Source: Ptiloglossa arizonensis
Lineage: Eukaryota; Arthropoda; Insecta; Hymenoptera; Colletidae
Direction of reading: 5' to 3'
Length of the DNA: 64,000 bases
Assembly (NCBI RefSeq): GCF_051014685.1
Contig: NC_135060.1
Span: forward strand, 2,480,001-2,544,000
Positions within the stretch are counted from its first letter, which is position 1; each line of letters opens with the position of its first letter. Positions 23,737-36,289 of the stretch are shown in pieces. The notes below the pieces were generated by a model. The model saw only the letters and a program-made list of their open reading frames with translations. It was not told the DNA's origin and made no database searches. A program made the translations under genes and the position numbers.

Positions 23737-26704
23737 TAATATTTCTGCAAACTTGTTTCTTATTTTAACGTGTTGCATGGTGCGAGTTGTATTTTACACT
23801 TCGTACAGATAATTGCGTAATACGTGTGCAATATTCGCCGATTTTCTTCGAACTTGAATAAAATTATATTTGACAAAATTATCTCGTTTAGCTTGGAACG
23901 GTATCTGCGATGTGATCGAAGAAATGTTCTCTCTCTTAACAAGATCCTTTAAATCGAGGCGAACGCGATGCTACTTTAGCGGTAGAAAAGAATTCGCGTA
24001 AGTGGTTGACGGTAATGGGTTCAATAAAAGCTTTCCCGTATATCGAAGCTCGGGAGAAGCCACGAGCAATCACGGATACTCGAGAGACAACCCCATCGTT
24101 TCCAAATTCCACGGCTAGTCAGAGCTTACTGGAGCGAATAGTTACTATCGGAAAATTAGCAGGACGTTTGAATAATTCATCTAATATTGCTACGCTATCA
24201 GTATCGCGCTACACAATTTGACAGAAACGGTTCATTAATTTGACACTTGACGACTGAGATATTTAGTCTCCTCTATTATGCGCCTCTCACATTCTCCGTC
24301 ATCTGTGTTTCGCTCCCACTCCTCGGTCGATCTGTTCCAAACGGTTGTCAATACTCAACAATCTCTCTATAAATTTCCCATTTCAACCGTTGCGTAAAAA
24401 ACATCGGTGAAATGGAAATTTGTTTGTTAGTTTACTCGGTAAATACGCGTACAGTGATCGTACCTGTTAAATTTTTATCTCTGAAAGGTGGACGATTTTG
24501 GAGCGACGTTGCAAACCGTCACAGAATCGTTTCAATAAATATATAGTCAAAATTTCATTGTACACAGTTTTGAAGGAATCGAGTATCAAATTTTGCGAAC
24601 ACGTATTTTGAGAATATTTTTTTTGTAAATACGTTGTATCAAACACAGATGCTTGAAAAATAAAATCGAGAAAAATTGGTCTTTCGCTGTTTTCGTTACA
24701 CCTAAGCTTCAACGAAGCATTTTCGGGTTTACGTTTGTACGGGAAATTTTTTCAATTTTTACACGTAAAACGGATCGGTAGAATTTTAAGAGTAAACTTT
24801 GGCTAGTCAAAAATTATTAATCGTTACTTTTGTTCAAGTATAATATAAATCTTACCGTGTCGTTAACGTGTGGTCGGTACGCACTCACCTGTAATTGACA
24901 GGGATTGATGAAAAATAACCGAAGACCAACAAGGAAAGTTTCAACAAAAGCGTTACAGAATTGTTCGAAAATCAATTGTTTCAAAGTTTAAACCGTATAC
25001 AGTGAAACTTTGATTGTATAAATTAATTGGGGTACACGACGATCAATTTTTCCGGACGATCCGGTATTCATAGAGGAAAGAATTGTTCGTTACAGAATAT
25101 TTGATCGTCGAAGCAAAGTAGAAAGCTTCCACTGAAATTTTACCAATTTTCACCCATTTTTCCTTTTTATTTCTCACCCGTTCAATCTTATCGTTTCCCT
25201 TTCGTTTCCTTGCACCAAATATCTTATCAAAATTATTTACACGTTCTAAATCGCGGTCCCTTTCGAAACGTGTACAAAAATTTAAAACAAAAAATACACA
25301 AAGATCGCGGTGTTCGGTCGGATCGAAGATTCGTGTAATTCAAAATTTAAAAATCCAATGCTCCAATAGAAAATTCCTCGAAACGTGGGTTAATCGAAAC
25401 GTCGTCGATGCGTTCGAATTTATCATCGTTTCGATTTTCGATCGGTATCTCCGTTCGGTTAGGATACTCGCGATAGGGTTATTGGCTGCGATAACCATCG
25501 TCCGTCTAGTTCTTCGGTAATCGATGATCGTTACCATTGGCGAAAAAGGAAAAACTAACCCGGCATTACGAGATTGTAAAACAATCGATTCGGAATCGCG
25601 CAATTTCCCGGTAGGTTCTCCCCCGTCGCGTCGTCACGATCAGAAACGAACGATCGGGCTGATCCAATCGTAATTCGGACGTGCCCTTGGTGCGTTTGCG
25701 GGGACACGCACGGCGGACGCAAATGAAATTCCCACCCCGTCGGAAACAAGTTTTATTTCGTGGCACTTCAAGTCGATAGGAGTTGCGGACCGTTGCACCG
25801 GGTGATGGGCGACCAAGGCCGGTTAAGGGGTTGGGTAGTGGGCGGATGGACAAGGGGGCGATGGGGAGGAGAACGCCCGGGACGGAAAAGAGAGTGAGTT
25901 TCCATTCTTCGACGAAAGTTTTCGACAACTCGTTTGAACGCCACGACCCAAGCCCCTCCAGTTTCTTCCAGCCCTTATTTTTCCTCGCTGCAGCGGTAGC
26001 GGCGGCGGCAGCACCACCAGCTCGTGTAAAACTTTTCTCGATTCCTCCGAGGTGTAACATAATATTTTCGTGGCCGGATCCTGCCGTGGGAAAAAATGAA
26101 ACGTGTTCTTTCTGTTTCAATATCGCGCCACCGAGGCTATCGAGATCACTCGCGCCGGGGATCCGCTCGATCGTATTTAGATTCCCATCGCGGACGAATT
26201 GTGGAGGTCCTCTACGATGTGGTGTTGGATGTTATTGCGTATTAAGGGTGTAAAGTGTTAGGGTGTACGGTGACTGATAGAAATCTAACGATAAAACACA
26301 AATATTATTGCAACGCTGGCTAAGCAGCTCTGCACACGCTACGACAACACTCTCTCCGTTCAGGTTTCTTTTACATCTAAGGTTTTGGGCCTACGTGACC
26401 TAGGTTGGGTGATCTAGTTTTCACGGCTGGTCGCTAAGACGTACACCAGACGATGGGCCTGGGTTGTGTCATTGTCGCCAGGAAAACTTCACAGTCCCAT
26501 CGGCTTTCTCTCTCACACACACACATACAGTCCTGATCAACACTCTACAGTAGTGTGATTTGGTATAGAAATTTGGCAAATGACTTATCGCGTTGGTATA
26601 TTTACGTGTCTTTTTTAATTTACAACGATCAGCATCCTTCACAGTGTCCAGATTTATGTATGTATACGAATTGATGCTCGGCTTTTCTAAAATATATTTA
26701 ATAT
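23737..26704. other. No gene recognised; GC-rich two-strand open block
   Basis: From about 25600 to 26250 the DNA is GC-rich and open on both strands (184-codon and 64-codon minus frames, 156-codon plus frame), with a run of alanine codons near 25990. This looks like composition rather than coding. 25080-25180 weakly resembles 27040-27130 (tcgaagcaaa(g/a)(t/c)agaaa), perhaps an old repeat. No splice-bounded exon was found. Confidence 0.4.
26512..26526. repeat. (ca)n microsatellite
   Basis: A short run of about six to seven ca dinucleotides. Confidence 0.8.
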
Positions 26705-26972
26705 TTATCTGTAATTGATTATACTTTTATGTTCGAAGTAATCTCCGTCAGCTTTATACATTTCTGCCATTTCTTAAGTGCCTGGCAAATTTCCTCTCGG
26801 AAGAAATATAGCGATTTTGAGTCGGTGAAATCGGCAATGCTTTTATTAACCTCTTCCAGCGTTTTGAAGTACGTATCTGTTAAATGACGTCGAAGCGATT
26901 GAAACAAATGGCGGTCCAAAGGGCCTAGGTCTGGCAAATAAGCCGCACGAGGGAGAACATCCCGACCAAACG
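26705..26972 (-). pseudogene. Mariner transposase C-terminal fragment
   Basis: Read on the minus strand from about 26972, the frame gives GRDVLPRAAYLPDLGPLDRH, then LFQSLRRHLTDTYFKTLEEV and, further on, SLYFFREEICQALKKWQKC. This is the standard layout of the mariner C-terminus: a YSPDL-type motif with the third catalytic Asp (PLD), then HLF, and later a W-x-K segment. A one-base frameshift after KCIK restores ADGDYFEHK, the usual end of these proteins, with a stop codon at 26705-26707. The N-terminal two thirds and the first two catalytic Asp residues are absent or too decayed to read upstream. Likely a DD34D mariner; the subfamily is not determined. Confidence 0.85.
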
Positions 26973-28608
26973 AATCTTAACCCCTGCGGCGTGTTTTTCC
27001 TCCGTTGGAATGCAAAAAACATACAGTGTGCAATGTGTAATTATTTGCTACGAAATATTTTACCATCGAAGCAAAACAGAAAACTTCGAACGAACATTTA
27101 GCAATTTTTATCTATTACGTTCTTGTTTCCCGATCGCAGTTTAGGAAAATAAGATTTCATTTTATTTTAATTCAGTTTGATTACAATTTACACGTTTTCG
27201 AAGAAGATGTGCAACTTATTGTATACCAGAAACGTTAAGCTGTTAGTGTTCCACTGTTTCAAAGTTAGTTTTACGCGCACACTTTCGAACCTTAAAATGA
27301 CAGTGAAAAAGTTTAGTTCAAAGTAATTCTACTGGAAAAATCCAACGCAGCCCAGGGAATAAAAAGAGCGAATCGTTATTGGCCAACACAGTTTCCATCG
27401 ATTTTTGATGAAAAATAAGCGCCGGTCTCATCCATTGAATATTTCGTTCTCCGTTTGTTAAGTCGTGAAAGGAATAATTTCCAGCTGGTGCAGCGCGATC
27501 GCTCGATCGATCGATATAATTTTATTTTCAACAACGGAACCGTTGCAATCGACATCGAGGAAAGATCGGTGAAATTCGACTAACGAACAACGAGATTTTT
27601 TCACCGGAATAATGTACGGTTGCACGTGGTAAATGAAAAGTTGAATAAAATTATCATTTTCTTAGAAGCGTATGTTCAATTCGCTTTAACCGATTCTACC
27701 AAGATCCGACACCTCGTGTGGGATAAAAAATTTTTAAACGGATCGTTTATAATGAAAATTGATCGAAGTTGTTGATTAAGACCGACCGAGATATAGGTTC
27801 GTTAAAATATTATAAATAACGAAGGCGATTAATTATCAAAATTGAGGTTGGCAGAGACCGGGCCTGGGTCGACCGAAATGAATTAGTGCTGATTCGAGTC
27901 GACAGAGACCGATGAAAACGACTGATTTTTCATTTTGTGTCTTCGTTTATTTCATTTCGTGGATTATTTAAAAAAAATACTGCAAAGATCGATGACAGAA
28001 AGTCAGATTTGTTCTCTATTCGATCGATACGGACTTTGCTTCAAAGTCAAAGTTCATTTCTTCTTTTATTTGCAACATACACGTACAATAGAAAGAGTAT
28101 TTGTCGATTTATCTTATTATTTTTAATTACGATCCCTTACGATGAATGTTCGAAGAGTCGTTGTCAAACGTGCCATATAAAAAAGTAACAAGACCACGGA
28201 AAAGAAGAAATTATTATCTCGATTCTTTTAAAATCACCGAATCCCTAAATTCGTTGAATATTTTCTACCCGATGAAATGTTAAATAAAAATTGTCAGCCA
28301 TTTCCACAAGAAGGTGATTCGTTCTAGGTTATCGGTGTATATCAAAATCGACTCCTATGCGATGGAGTTATTTACTTTTAAACGGTATGTTGCACTTTGG
28401 CTTTTAAACTCGAGATCCTAAATAGCACCGCTAGATAACTATTTGCTTAAACCCGATACCACAGGTTTATTAAGCAAATTACGTCATCGCGAAGGAATTA
28501 GTTTCGATGAGCAAATCGCGTCTATGCAAGAGCTGCCAGAGACGTCGAACCGGAGAAGTCCAGCAGCAACGCGGAACAAGACAACCTTCTTGGTGAAAAT
28601 CAAGATAG
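26973..28608. other. No supported gene
   Basis: A 65-codon plus frame at 28443-28640 has protein-like composition (KLRHREGISFDEQIASMQEL). It is preceded by cacag and followed by ttg|gtgaaa, but the acceptor tract is weak and it runs into a dispersed repeat, so I do not call it. A gatc-rich palindromic run lies near 27498-27515. Confidence 0.4.
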
Positions 28609-28748
28609 AATGTACAATGAATCGTATCCTCGATAATTGATTCTAAATTGCCTTTAAAAGTAACGATACATCCGAGTTGAAAGTTTCCATTTGGTTCATC
28701 AAATTGCTGGCACTGAAAACGTTATTCCAGAGTCTTGTTCGCAGAATT
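28609..28748 (+). repeat. Dispersed repeat, copy B
   Basis: Direct-orientation partner of 2243-2392. The copy reads caatgaatcgtatcctcgat, then aacgatacatccgagttgaa, aaattgctgg and ccagagtcttgttcgcagaa. The two copies differ by small indels around the middle (aacaattggg versus agtttccatt). Confidence 0.7.
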
Positions 28749-29151
28749 GGACGATCGTAACGTAAATGTTTTCAGCAGCTGTTTATCAAAAAAATAACGC
28801 GTATCGAGTAATCGATGTCGTAAACTCAAGATTGAAAAGTTTTAACGTTCGATCCACCTTCTTATCTTATCTTATCTTCCTGTGAGCGTGGCGGTTATAA
28901 ATCACGAGAAGGGATCAAAGCAACCTGTTACAACCATTCAAATCGGTCACTTGGTAACGGGATAGTTTACAAAATTGTGTTCTTTTATTCAACCCTTATA
29001 ATATTAACGCGGTGCCCTTTAAGGACTGCATGTATGTTTCTTCGATGCCTGTACGATCTGTTCTTGACATGTCAGTTTCTTTCCCGTTACCTCCCTCGTT
29101 AAATGAGTTGTATCGATAACGAGCCGAGATTCTATCGAAACAAACTATCAG
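28749..29151. other. No gene recognised
   Basis: Contains a short (cttat)n run near 28859-28878. Nothing else stands out. Confidence 0.4.
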
Positions 29152-29368
29152 TACAGAGTGCAGAATGCGTATCTGCGCCCGAATGAACGAGAACGAGTCA
29201 TTCGATACTGTGATCGCGTTTGCCTCGGATAGTTATAAATAGAGCGCAGAGTGATAAGAGTGACCCAGTAAACGATAAGTGTTTGTGTCATGGTGAAATA
29301 GGTAGGTCGCCGTACTGGTTTCAATAGTATCGTCACGATTAGTAGGAGTTACGTCGAAACAAAAATAT
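29152..29368 (-). repeat. Dispersed repeat with TATA-like core, minus copy
   Basis: Reverse-complement partner of 15498-15690. The TATA-like core, read on the minus strand, is at 29233-29241. Relative to the plus copy it has an insertion near 29185-29215 (containing gaacgagaacgagtc). A 20-nt block around the core (ataactatccgaggcaaacg) is identical in both copies, more than the rest of the repeat. Confidence 0.75.
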
Positions 29369-30344
29369 TGCAACAATAACAAATACAAAAATGGAAACGA
29401 GTTAACGAGGTCTCTTAAATATCCCCTTTGGTTCTTGTTGGAAGATCTAATCGCAACAAAGTTTCCAGGGACATTGAATCGTGGATTGACACCGTAGCTC
29501 CGAGTCATTGCTCTCTTTCATTTGTTCGTTATCGATGGATATTTGTTACTCGCGATACGACCGGTAGATATCGATTCACTTGGAGACTATAATCGCTAAT
29601 CATCTCCGTGAAATTTGCAACTACCGTAGCAGTAGATATTCGATCGTGTCCAACCGCACGTCCCGTTATATTTCCATCGGCGAGGTCCCGACCGGATCCT
29701 CGATAACGTTAACGAGAAGAATAATAGACGGAAGGTGCGAAGGCGCGAAAACACATTGTCCGAGGACTAATTAAATTTCTGCATTATTCCAAGTCGGGCC
29801 AAGTCTCCGCACTCGGCCGAGTTTTAATCTGGCGAAGTAATATCTTAGGCTACATTAGGTTTTACCCTCGACGGTAGCACGGGTAGGTAGTGGGTGGATC
29901 GCGAACAGGGGCGATAGAGGGATGGTAGGGGTGAGCATAAGCCGTCTGCCTGCCGGCTAATCAATGATTCAACTCGCCAATTACCGAGGCGCCTCGAAAA
30001 ATATCCTCCTTCCAGCCCTTCCCCTCCGATTCCCTGCACTCCTGGCGTGCCTGAAATATTCAGGAGCCGCACCTCGCTTCAATTCTATCCTTTTGCCTTC
30101 GCTGTTCCGTTCGTTCTTCGCTCCTCGGCCCTCTACCGACCTCACACGGTCACCCTCCCCTACCCCGCTCGTCTCCTTTTAAATAACTCGCCCAGAGCTT
30201 TTCCCGCTCTCGTGTACGAGCGTGTAGACGAAAACAGCTCGCGGGATTTAACTACCTGCGAAAAACCGTCTGGATATTAGGCACACTTATTCTACTTGGT
30301 AAGGGTGCGAACGAAGAGGTTTTAAAAGTGCCCGAGAGGCGCGT
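29369..30344. other. No gene recognised
   Basis: Frames of 60-91 codons on both strands. GC content rises from about 29850 to 30390. No exon boundaries were seen. Confidence 0.4.
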
Positions 30345-30381
30345 CGCCTCGCTTCGCCTCGTCTCGTCTCGCCTCGCCTCG
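30345..30381. repeat. (cctcg)n pentamer repeat
   Basis: Imperfect run of gcctcg, cttcg and tctcg pentamers. Confidence 0.8.
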
Positions 30382-30436
30382 GTGCGAGCGTTAAACGTTC
30401 TCCGTGAATTTTGACCGGTAAATTTCTCTTAAGTAA

Positions 30437-30608
30437 TGACACTACCTTGCGTGAACTTTATTCTATTTTAGAGAAATTAGTGTAGCTTTCCATCAAGCGT
30501 ACGTTCGGGGATTGGTAAATTTTTGTATCGGTGTGAAGGTTAATCGTTGACACTCCGTTGCGTGAATTTTATTTTATTTTAGAGAAATTATTGTATTTTT
30601 CCATCACG
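30437..30608 (+). repeat. Local direct duplication, period 111
   Basis: The segment from 30437 (tgacactaccttgcgtgaac ... attttagagaaatta ... ttccatca) recurs from 30548 (tgacactccgttgcgtgaat ... attttagagaaatta ... ttccatca). The ~60-nt copies are about 85% alike. Not coding. Confidence 0.85.
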
Positions 30609-33119
30609 TCGTTGTAAGCGTCAATCGTTGGCTCTCCACGAATTTCGACCAAGTGGATATCTATTGAGCTTGCGTAAATTATTAGTTTCCCTTGTCGGAG
30701 TAATTATTAGATTTTTAGAACGAACTAGACGTCGTTGGAAAATGTATACGAATCCTGTAAAATTTTCCCAGGAAAATTTAGCGGGATTGTTTTTATCGGG
30801 TTCCCGATCCCATCGTGCTCTACAGAAATAAATGGGGGTCCAGGGTTAGCGTTATTCGCGTTAATATTGGATGATCCTGCAAGTAATATCATTCTTTATC
30901 CCAAGTGTCCATAGAAGATGGATTCGATGTATACACCGTGTATCGTAAGATAGCTACATCTTGAACCGAGAAACGTTTTGCTTTACAAAAGGACAATAGT
31001 GGAAAATGGACAATTTCGATACTCGTGAAACAAATCGTTCGAGGAAGGATGAAATTGAAAAAATCAAGAAGGTATGCGCGTTGATTCGTATGTTCCTTCG
31101 ACAAATTAATATTTTTTCAATATTTTTGAAAAAATGGTCAATGTACAAAACTGTGGACAAGTTAAATATCTCTTTTAGTCGATACATCGATCGTTGGAGT
31201 TTAACAACCGTAGAAATTTATTTTTCAACGAGGTATCCTCTTTCGAAAAGTTTGAAAAGCGTAGATTCCGACCGTTTTATCCATCCTCTCTGTTATTTCG
31301 TTAATTATATTTTCCGTTACATTCTTCGCTGCACATTTCGTTTAGTATGCTGATAAAGTAGTCTCAAAGTGAATTAAAATCTACCGGTGGTGTCGCGAGT
31401 AAAAAATTTTTCAGAAATTCTTAAGGAAGTATTTCAATTAACGCCCGGAGTTTTAATTGCGCGATTTCTAAGGCGAGGAGCTAGTTCCGTGGAACGATTG
31501 TTTGCTCACGGGTACGAGATTTATTTGCAACGTGGCCTGCCGGTACTAAATGAACTCGGTTCGATCTACAACCTTATATTCTCATTTTCTTAACCATTTC
31601 CCGTTCCACGTTTCCTCCTTCTCAGACATTCCAAATGAAATTTTCCTCGGTCCTGACGTCCAAGCTTCACGAGCGACGGAAAAAGGGCGGTGACAGCCAG
31701 GGACAGAGCAAGAGGTGCCCGGAGAGGACCGGATGGAGAAAGAACGATACAGAACTAAGCTCGGCGAAAAACAAAAACAGAAACTGGTGTAAAAAATATA
31801 CGGCTGCGAACAGTAGTGAATCGTTGCTCGTGCCTTCTACCGGGGATGAAAAATTCATCGGTTATCTTGCCTCTTATTGCAACCATCGTTTGCAATGTTC
31901 TCGCGAAATTTGGTTACCTAGAGGCCGAAACCTTGGTCTACGGTGTATCGTAGCTTTTCCTTTCGCCCTCGTCTCGGAGCATTCTCCGACTCGAGAAAAG
32001 TGTCGCAGCTACAAAGCTTCGTGCCTTCTTGCTCGGGATGATTTTATTAAATTTGCCCTTATCGTTTCACCGACGAGAAACCTCCAGGTCGAAATGGCCG
32101 CCCTCCTGCGGATGAAACATGGCGTCGAGCACCGGATTGTCCTCTTCCTACGGGTACTGTGCGAACGGTAATATCTTCATCCGTTTCAGAGTTGTACCAG
32201 CTTTTACCTTCGCCATATTGCAACGGAATTCTTGTCGATCGTAAACAATCGCCCTGTGTCACGGTGTCGGTTCTTAACTGAGAAATTTCCGGACGATTTT
32301 CAACTTAACGAAAGGAAAACATTCGCTTTTAAATACTCGGAGCGATCGTCGAGGAAGACATTTTTATAGAAGAATAATATTTCACGAGGGCAAATATTGT
32401 GGAAAATTTCTTACCGCGATTTTATTTACGAGGAATATTTGAAATTGTATCTCACGTAGAGACGATTTCTTTCCTTCTTATTTTTCATTTTGATCTCCCT
32501 CAAGGTCGATGCATTCGATACCGCGATATCGTTATGCCCTCCTTTTAATCCGATTCGTCGAGATCCACCGAGTGGCCCGCTGCTGCATCTATCGTTTCTT
32601 CCCTCAACGAGAATTTACGCCCAGGCAAGAATTTGTTCAATTTAGGGAATAGCCAGAAGTCCAACGGAGTCGTACGAAACGAATATCGGACGCGTGGTAC
32701 AAATTGAAAAGCAATTTCATGAATTTTGGCTGTCCCAACTACCGATGCGCGCATTGTCGCGATGAAACAACATTTTCTTCCTGGCTGGTCCGGGCTTAGC
32801 TTCGATCGATTGCCGAACGTGGACCAGATGCCGGATCATTATCGAAATTCACTTATTTTTACGAAAGAGTCGAATTTTTACAACTGCATCGAATCATACA
32901 AACCCTACTTGTACAGAAAGCCGAGAAATTTTCAAAGTTTTGTCGTATATTAATTGGGCGATCTACATTCAAATCCAGTTTTTATATCAAGAAAAAAAAA
33001 CAGGTACATAGGTACAGAATTTTTCCAGTTACTGCACACAGAGAAATATCAAAAAATTATACGGTTTGGTTCGAGACACAAAACACACATTTTCTGTGTT
33101 TTTTATTTACATACAATAC
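30609..33119. other. No gene called; long open frame considered
   Basis: A 178-codon plus frame (31635-32171) follows a pyrimidine-rich tctcag at 31617-31624 and starts ...SKLHERRKKGGDSQ. Its interior is arginine- and serine-rich with no motif, and an opposite frame overlaps it. A 115-codon plus frame at 31006 begins MDNFDTRETNRSRKDE before a possible gtatgc donor. Neither is convincing as an exon. Confidence 0.35.
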
Positions 33120-33150
33120 GTTGTTCGATAAGTTTTATCGAACGATTTTT
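33120..33150 (+). mobile_element. Mariner-like terminus (family 1), orphan
   Basis: gttgttcgataagttttatc followed by gaacgatt, the same terminal motif as at 23138. No partner was identified. Confidence 0.6.
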
Positions 33151-35157
33151 TTTTCGCGACGAGGTTAATTAAATCGAATCATCGTAGTTCGTTAAAAACA
33201 TTCTTTTTAGTCGAGTGCATTGTGAATTGGTATTGCATAATTGAGTATCGATATTCCTGCACTTGTGCAAAGACTTGTGGAATTATTTAAATTTTGGAGA
33301 CGATACACGATGCATTCTAAGACCGAGGGTGTGACGAGACTGTTTACTTATTTTTGTTCCTTCTATTTTGTGTTTCAGTTTCGGTCACGTGTTTCGTGCA
33401 TTTGCCCCAACCAATCGCAGTCACGTGTTATTAAAATTATCGGTACCGCAAGTGCATTACATCGCGTACATTTATTTCGTGATTTTATTTTCAAATTGTG
33501 CGTTTTCGTCGTGGCAAATTTTACTAACTCGAAAGGTTTCCGAAAAAAGTGCAAAGTCCTTGATGATATCGGTGGAAGTGCAACAACATCGATTGTTTTC
33601 GCAAGACATCTGTGCAGGTATGTGTAGCTTTTTAGAATTAAGTCGAATTTTGGCAAAGATTTCACCCTCATAGGGGAAACGAATGAAAATTAAAAAAAGG
33701 GGAATGGAAAACGAGCGATTTTCTCGGATTTTTCTCCAGCAAATTCGACCAAGTAACTTAAAATTCGTACGTACGAAAATATAGCGCGTTAATTTTGAAT
33801 TATTTCGCGCGCATTTAGTTTTCGAAATTTTAGTTCGTACGATCTGTTTTCGCTATTTACATAAACAGCACTGGAGTAGGAAGAGAAACGATGTATCAAA
33901 CGATCAAATCCATAGTTCGGAACGTGCCTTATCTGTGTTCTAAAAATATTGCTCTTGCTCTGCGTGATTTAAAGCCTAAACATTTCGATTTAACTGCAAT
34001 TTTGATATGAGTTATTATGCAAACAGTAGCTGCATTCGAACCTCGATAACGTTTTTCATAGTTTTGCGCAAAATATGACGCACAGAGGTTAACTTTAACA
34101 ATCTAGGCGAACGAAGGTACAAAAGGGACACTTACCGTGATTTTTTTTCATAATTTTATTTACCTTGAAATTTTCGCGACTTCGATAAAATTTGCGTGGT
34201 CTGATAATTCACATTGGAATCTTCCTAATTTTCGAATAAGCTATATTTTTTAATCGTTTCTCGAAAAACAGCCACGTACGTTATATTACAGATCGACGTG
34301 GTCGAGGTGTGATTATTTCGGTATTTTAATATAAAGTAATCTCGTAGAATTCTTTCCTTTTATCTGGGAACCAATCATACTTAAATAACTCACTTCGGTG
34401 AAAAATATGGTATTATAAAAATATTCTTCTCTTCTTTCCCAAATAACTTTTAATTAAAATTGAGACCAGAGGGAGGTCTACAACGTGTAGCCGCTTGGTC
34501 TTGAAAAATTTGCAAAATATTCGTTTGAAGGAGAACGAAAGAAAAACACAAACGCGTAGGTTAGAATCTCTTTGTTCGTATTTAATAATCTTCTAGGTAC
34601 GCCGGGAAATATTATCGACAACAAAAGTTAATAACAAAGCGAAAGGTACTCAACGACAGAAGGGAAAATGGTGTTGGGTGAAAAGCGTGACTCGGCTCTT
34701 CCCGAGGCAACGGATGATCTTAAGACGCGGAAATTGAAAAATGGTCGGAAAGTTTGTCGATGAATATGCAAATGATGTATTAAGATCGAAAATGCAAACT
34801 GCTTGGGGGAGAAATATGAAACGTCTGAAATACTTTCCATTATATAAACGGATACCTTGCATCTTGATGAAATACAGCGATATTTACGACGTTCGCAACG
34901 AACTCGAACAATCGATAGCGCGGAACTTGTATCAATGTATCCTCCACCCCTCCTCCGATTCGAGAAAAGTGACACGACTAAAGAGCTATCGAATTTTATC
35001 GAGAGACAGAAGGAAATGCTAATTTTTCTGTACCCCAATTTCGTACTATTTTGAATATCTCGAGCAGGACTTTATTATAAAGTTAATTATTAATCTAGCG
35101 GAGACATTTTTATAAAATACGTATCGTCGCATTTTTGTTGTAAATTCCGGTAAGACC
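33151..35157. other. No gene recognised
   Basis: Three overlapping frames at 33241-33673 (128 and 101 codons plus, 98 codons minus) are hydrophobic in places. I compared them mentally with insect chemoreceptors and found no firm signature. A 136-codon minus frame at 34628-35038 is likewise unrecognised. Confidence 0.35.
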
Positions 35158-35391
35158 ACATTGGAAAGTGTCTACGAACTTGTAACAGAACTTTCTAGGA
35201 GCACTCTCTCGTTAAGTAAATTTTTGTCCAAATCCTCTCGACTCACCTTCCAACATCTCTAACAATATTTCTATTCTTCGTTCACAATAGGAAGTGTCCA
35301 ACACCTTGTAACAGACCGAGGAATAAAAGCGAATTGGGATCGGTATCTGGTCGTGAAGTAGATTTTTATTTAAATCCTCTCGATACAAGGT
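35158..35391 (+). repeat. Local direct duplication, ~130 bp apart
   Basis: acattggaaagtgtctacga, cttgtaacaga and, later, ccaaatcctctcga (35158-35246) recur as acaataggaagtgtccaaca, cttgtaacaga and taaatcctctcga (35284-35391). The middle of the second copy is longer. An old tandem duplication without coding potential. Confidence 0.75.
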
Positions 35392-36289
35392 AACCGGTTT
35401 AATCGCGAATGACGAGACCTCTGCACGGCTCGGAACCGCGCATCACGTGTTACGGTGCATCAAAGCTCTCTCGAGTGGCCGTTTAACAGCGGCGCCCATA
35501 GGGAAAGGGTCGATCAAAAAACGGGGCGCGTTTTTGTCTAAACGTTTACGTCAGCTTGCTCGCGGTAGCTTGTTACACGTTAATCTTTCCGCAGCGAATA
35601 CAGCCTCTTTGTATTTGTTCCTTTTTCACCTGCTCCAACCTCCGTCTGCCTTTTCTCCCCTGCCTCTTTACATCCGCGATGTTAGCTACGCAGCTCGGTC
35701 GCATGGAAAAAATGCTAATTTTCGTTGCAAATCTCCGGCCGCCAGCCCTACCCCTACGAACCCTGTGACCATCCCCCGCGAATACGCCACGGTACGTACA
35801 CGGACCGGTATTACGCCGCCTCTTTACGGTCGAATATCTAATACGGGAACAGCCGCTTGTTTTCCACCACGGAACCGAGACAACGACGCGGAACCGAGGG
35901 AATTGCGTGGGTTGGAAAGGGAGACGGCTCCTCGGTTTATAAATAACACGAAGTGGCTTAATATCGAAAACGGCTACGGCCAGCCACCAAAAGCGATGAC
36001 AGCGATACATAATATAACACGCGAACGCCAGATGCGCGTCCTGGAAATCGAGAGGTATAACCACCGAGACAATCATCCGACACAGTTCACGCCTTTCAAA
36101 ATAACTTATTTACTTTACGAGACACCGCTTCCTCGCCTATTCTAACTCCGAGATCGAGTACCCCGATTGTCGCAAACTCGGAGTAGGTGTAACCGTAGAC
36201 TTTGCACAGCTTTGTCTAATTCGGAGTACCGTTGTCACGTAAGACGATACGTGAGAATTTCGAGATTTTCATGGAGGATTTATATCGTA
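35392..36289. other. GC-rich block with the longest open frame of the window
   Basis: A 232-codon plus frame (35447-36145) and a 167-codon minus frame (35573-36076) overlap almost fully. Both are rich in Arg, Pro, Thr and Ser with no domain. Such mutual openness is expected from local base composition. A promoter-proximal or conserved non-coding GC-rich block is possible. I do not call a gene. Confidence 0.4.

Noticed and set aside
25566..26253. 184-codon minus and 156-codon plus frames
   Set aside because: They overlap each other in a GC-rich block and have no domain, signal or splice boundary.
28443..28570. Possible exon with FDEQIASMQELPETS
   Set aside because: Weak acceptor tract and non-consensus donor; it runs directly into a dispersed repeat.
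31635..32171. 178-codon plus frame after a tctcag acceptor-like site
   Set aside because: Possible but unsupported: no donor that fits a conserved phase, no recognised domain, and Arg/Ser-rich composition.
33241..33673. Possible gustatory or odorant receptor fragment
   Set aside because: Hydrophobic stretches exist in two frames but no diagnostic C-terminal receptor motif could be aligned.
35447..36145. Longest open frame (232 codons, plus)
   Set aside because: A 167-codon minus frame covers most of it; both are Arg/Pro/Thr-rich without motifs. Local GC-rich composition explains the openness.
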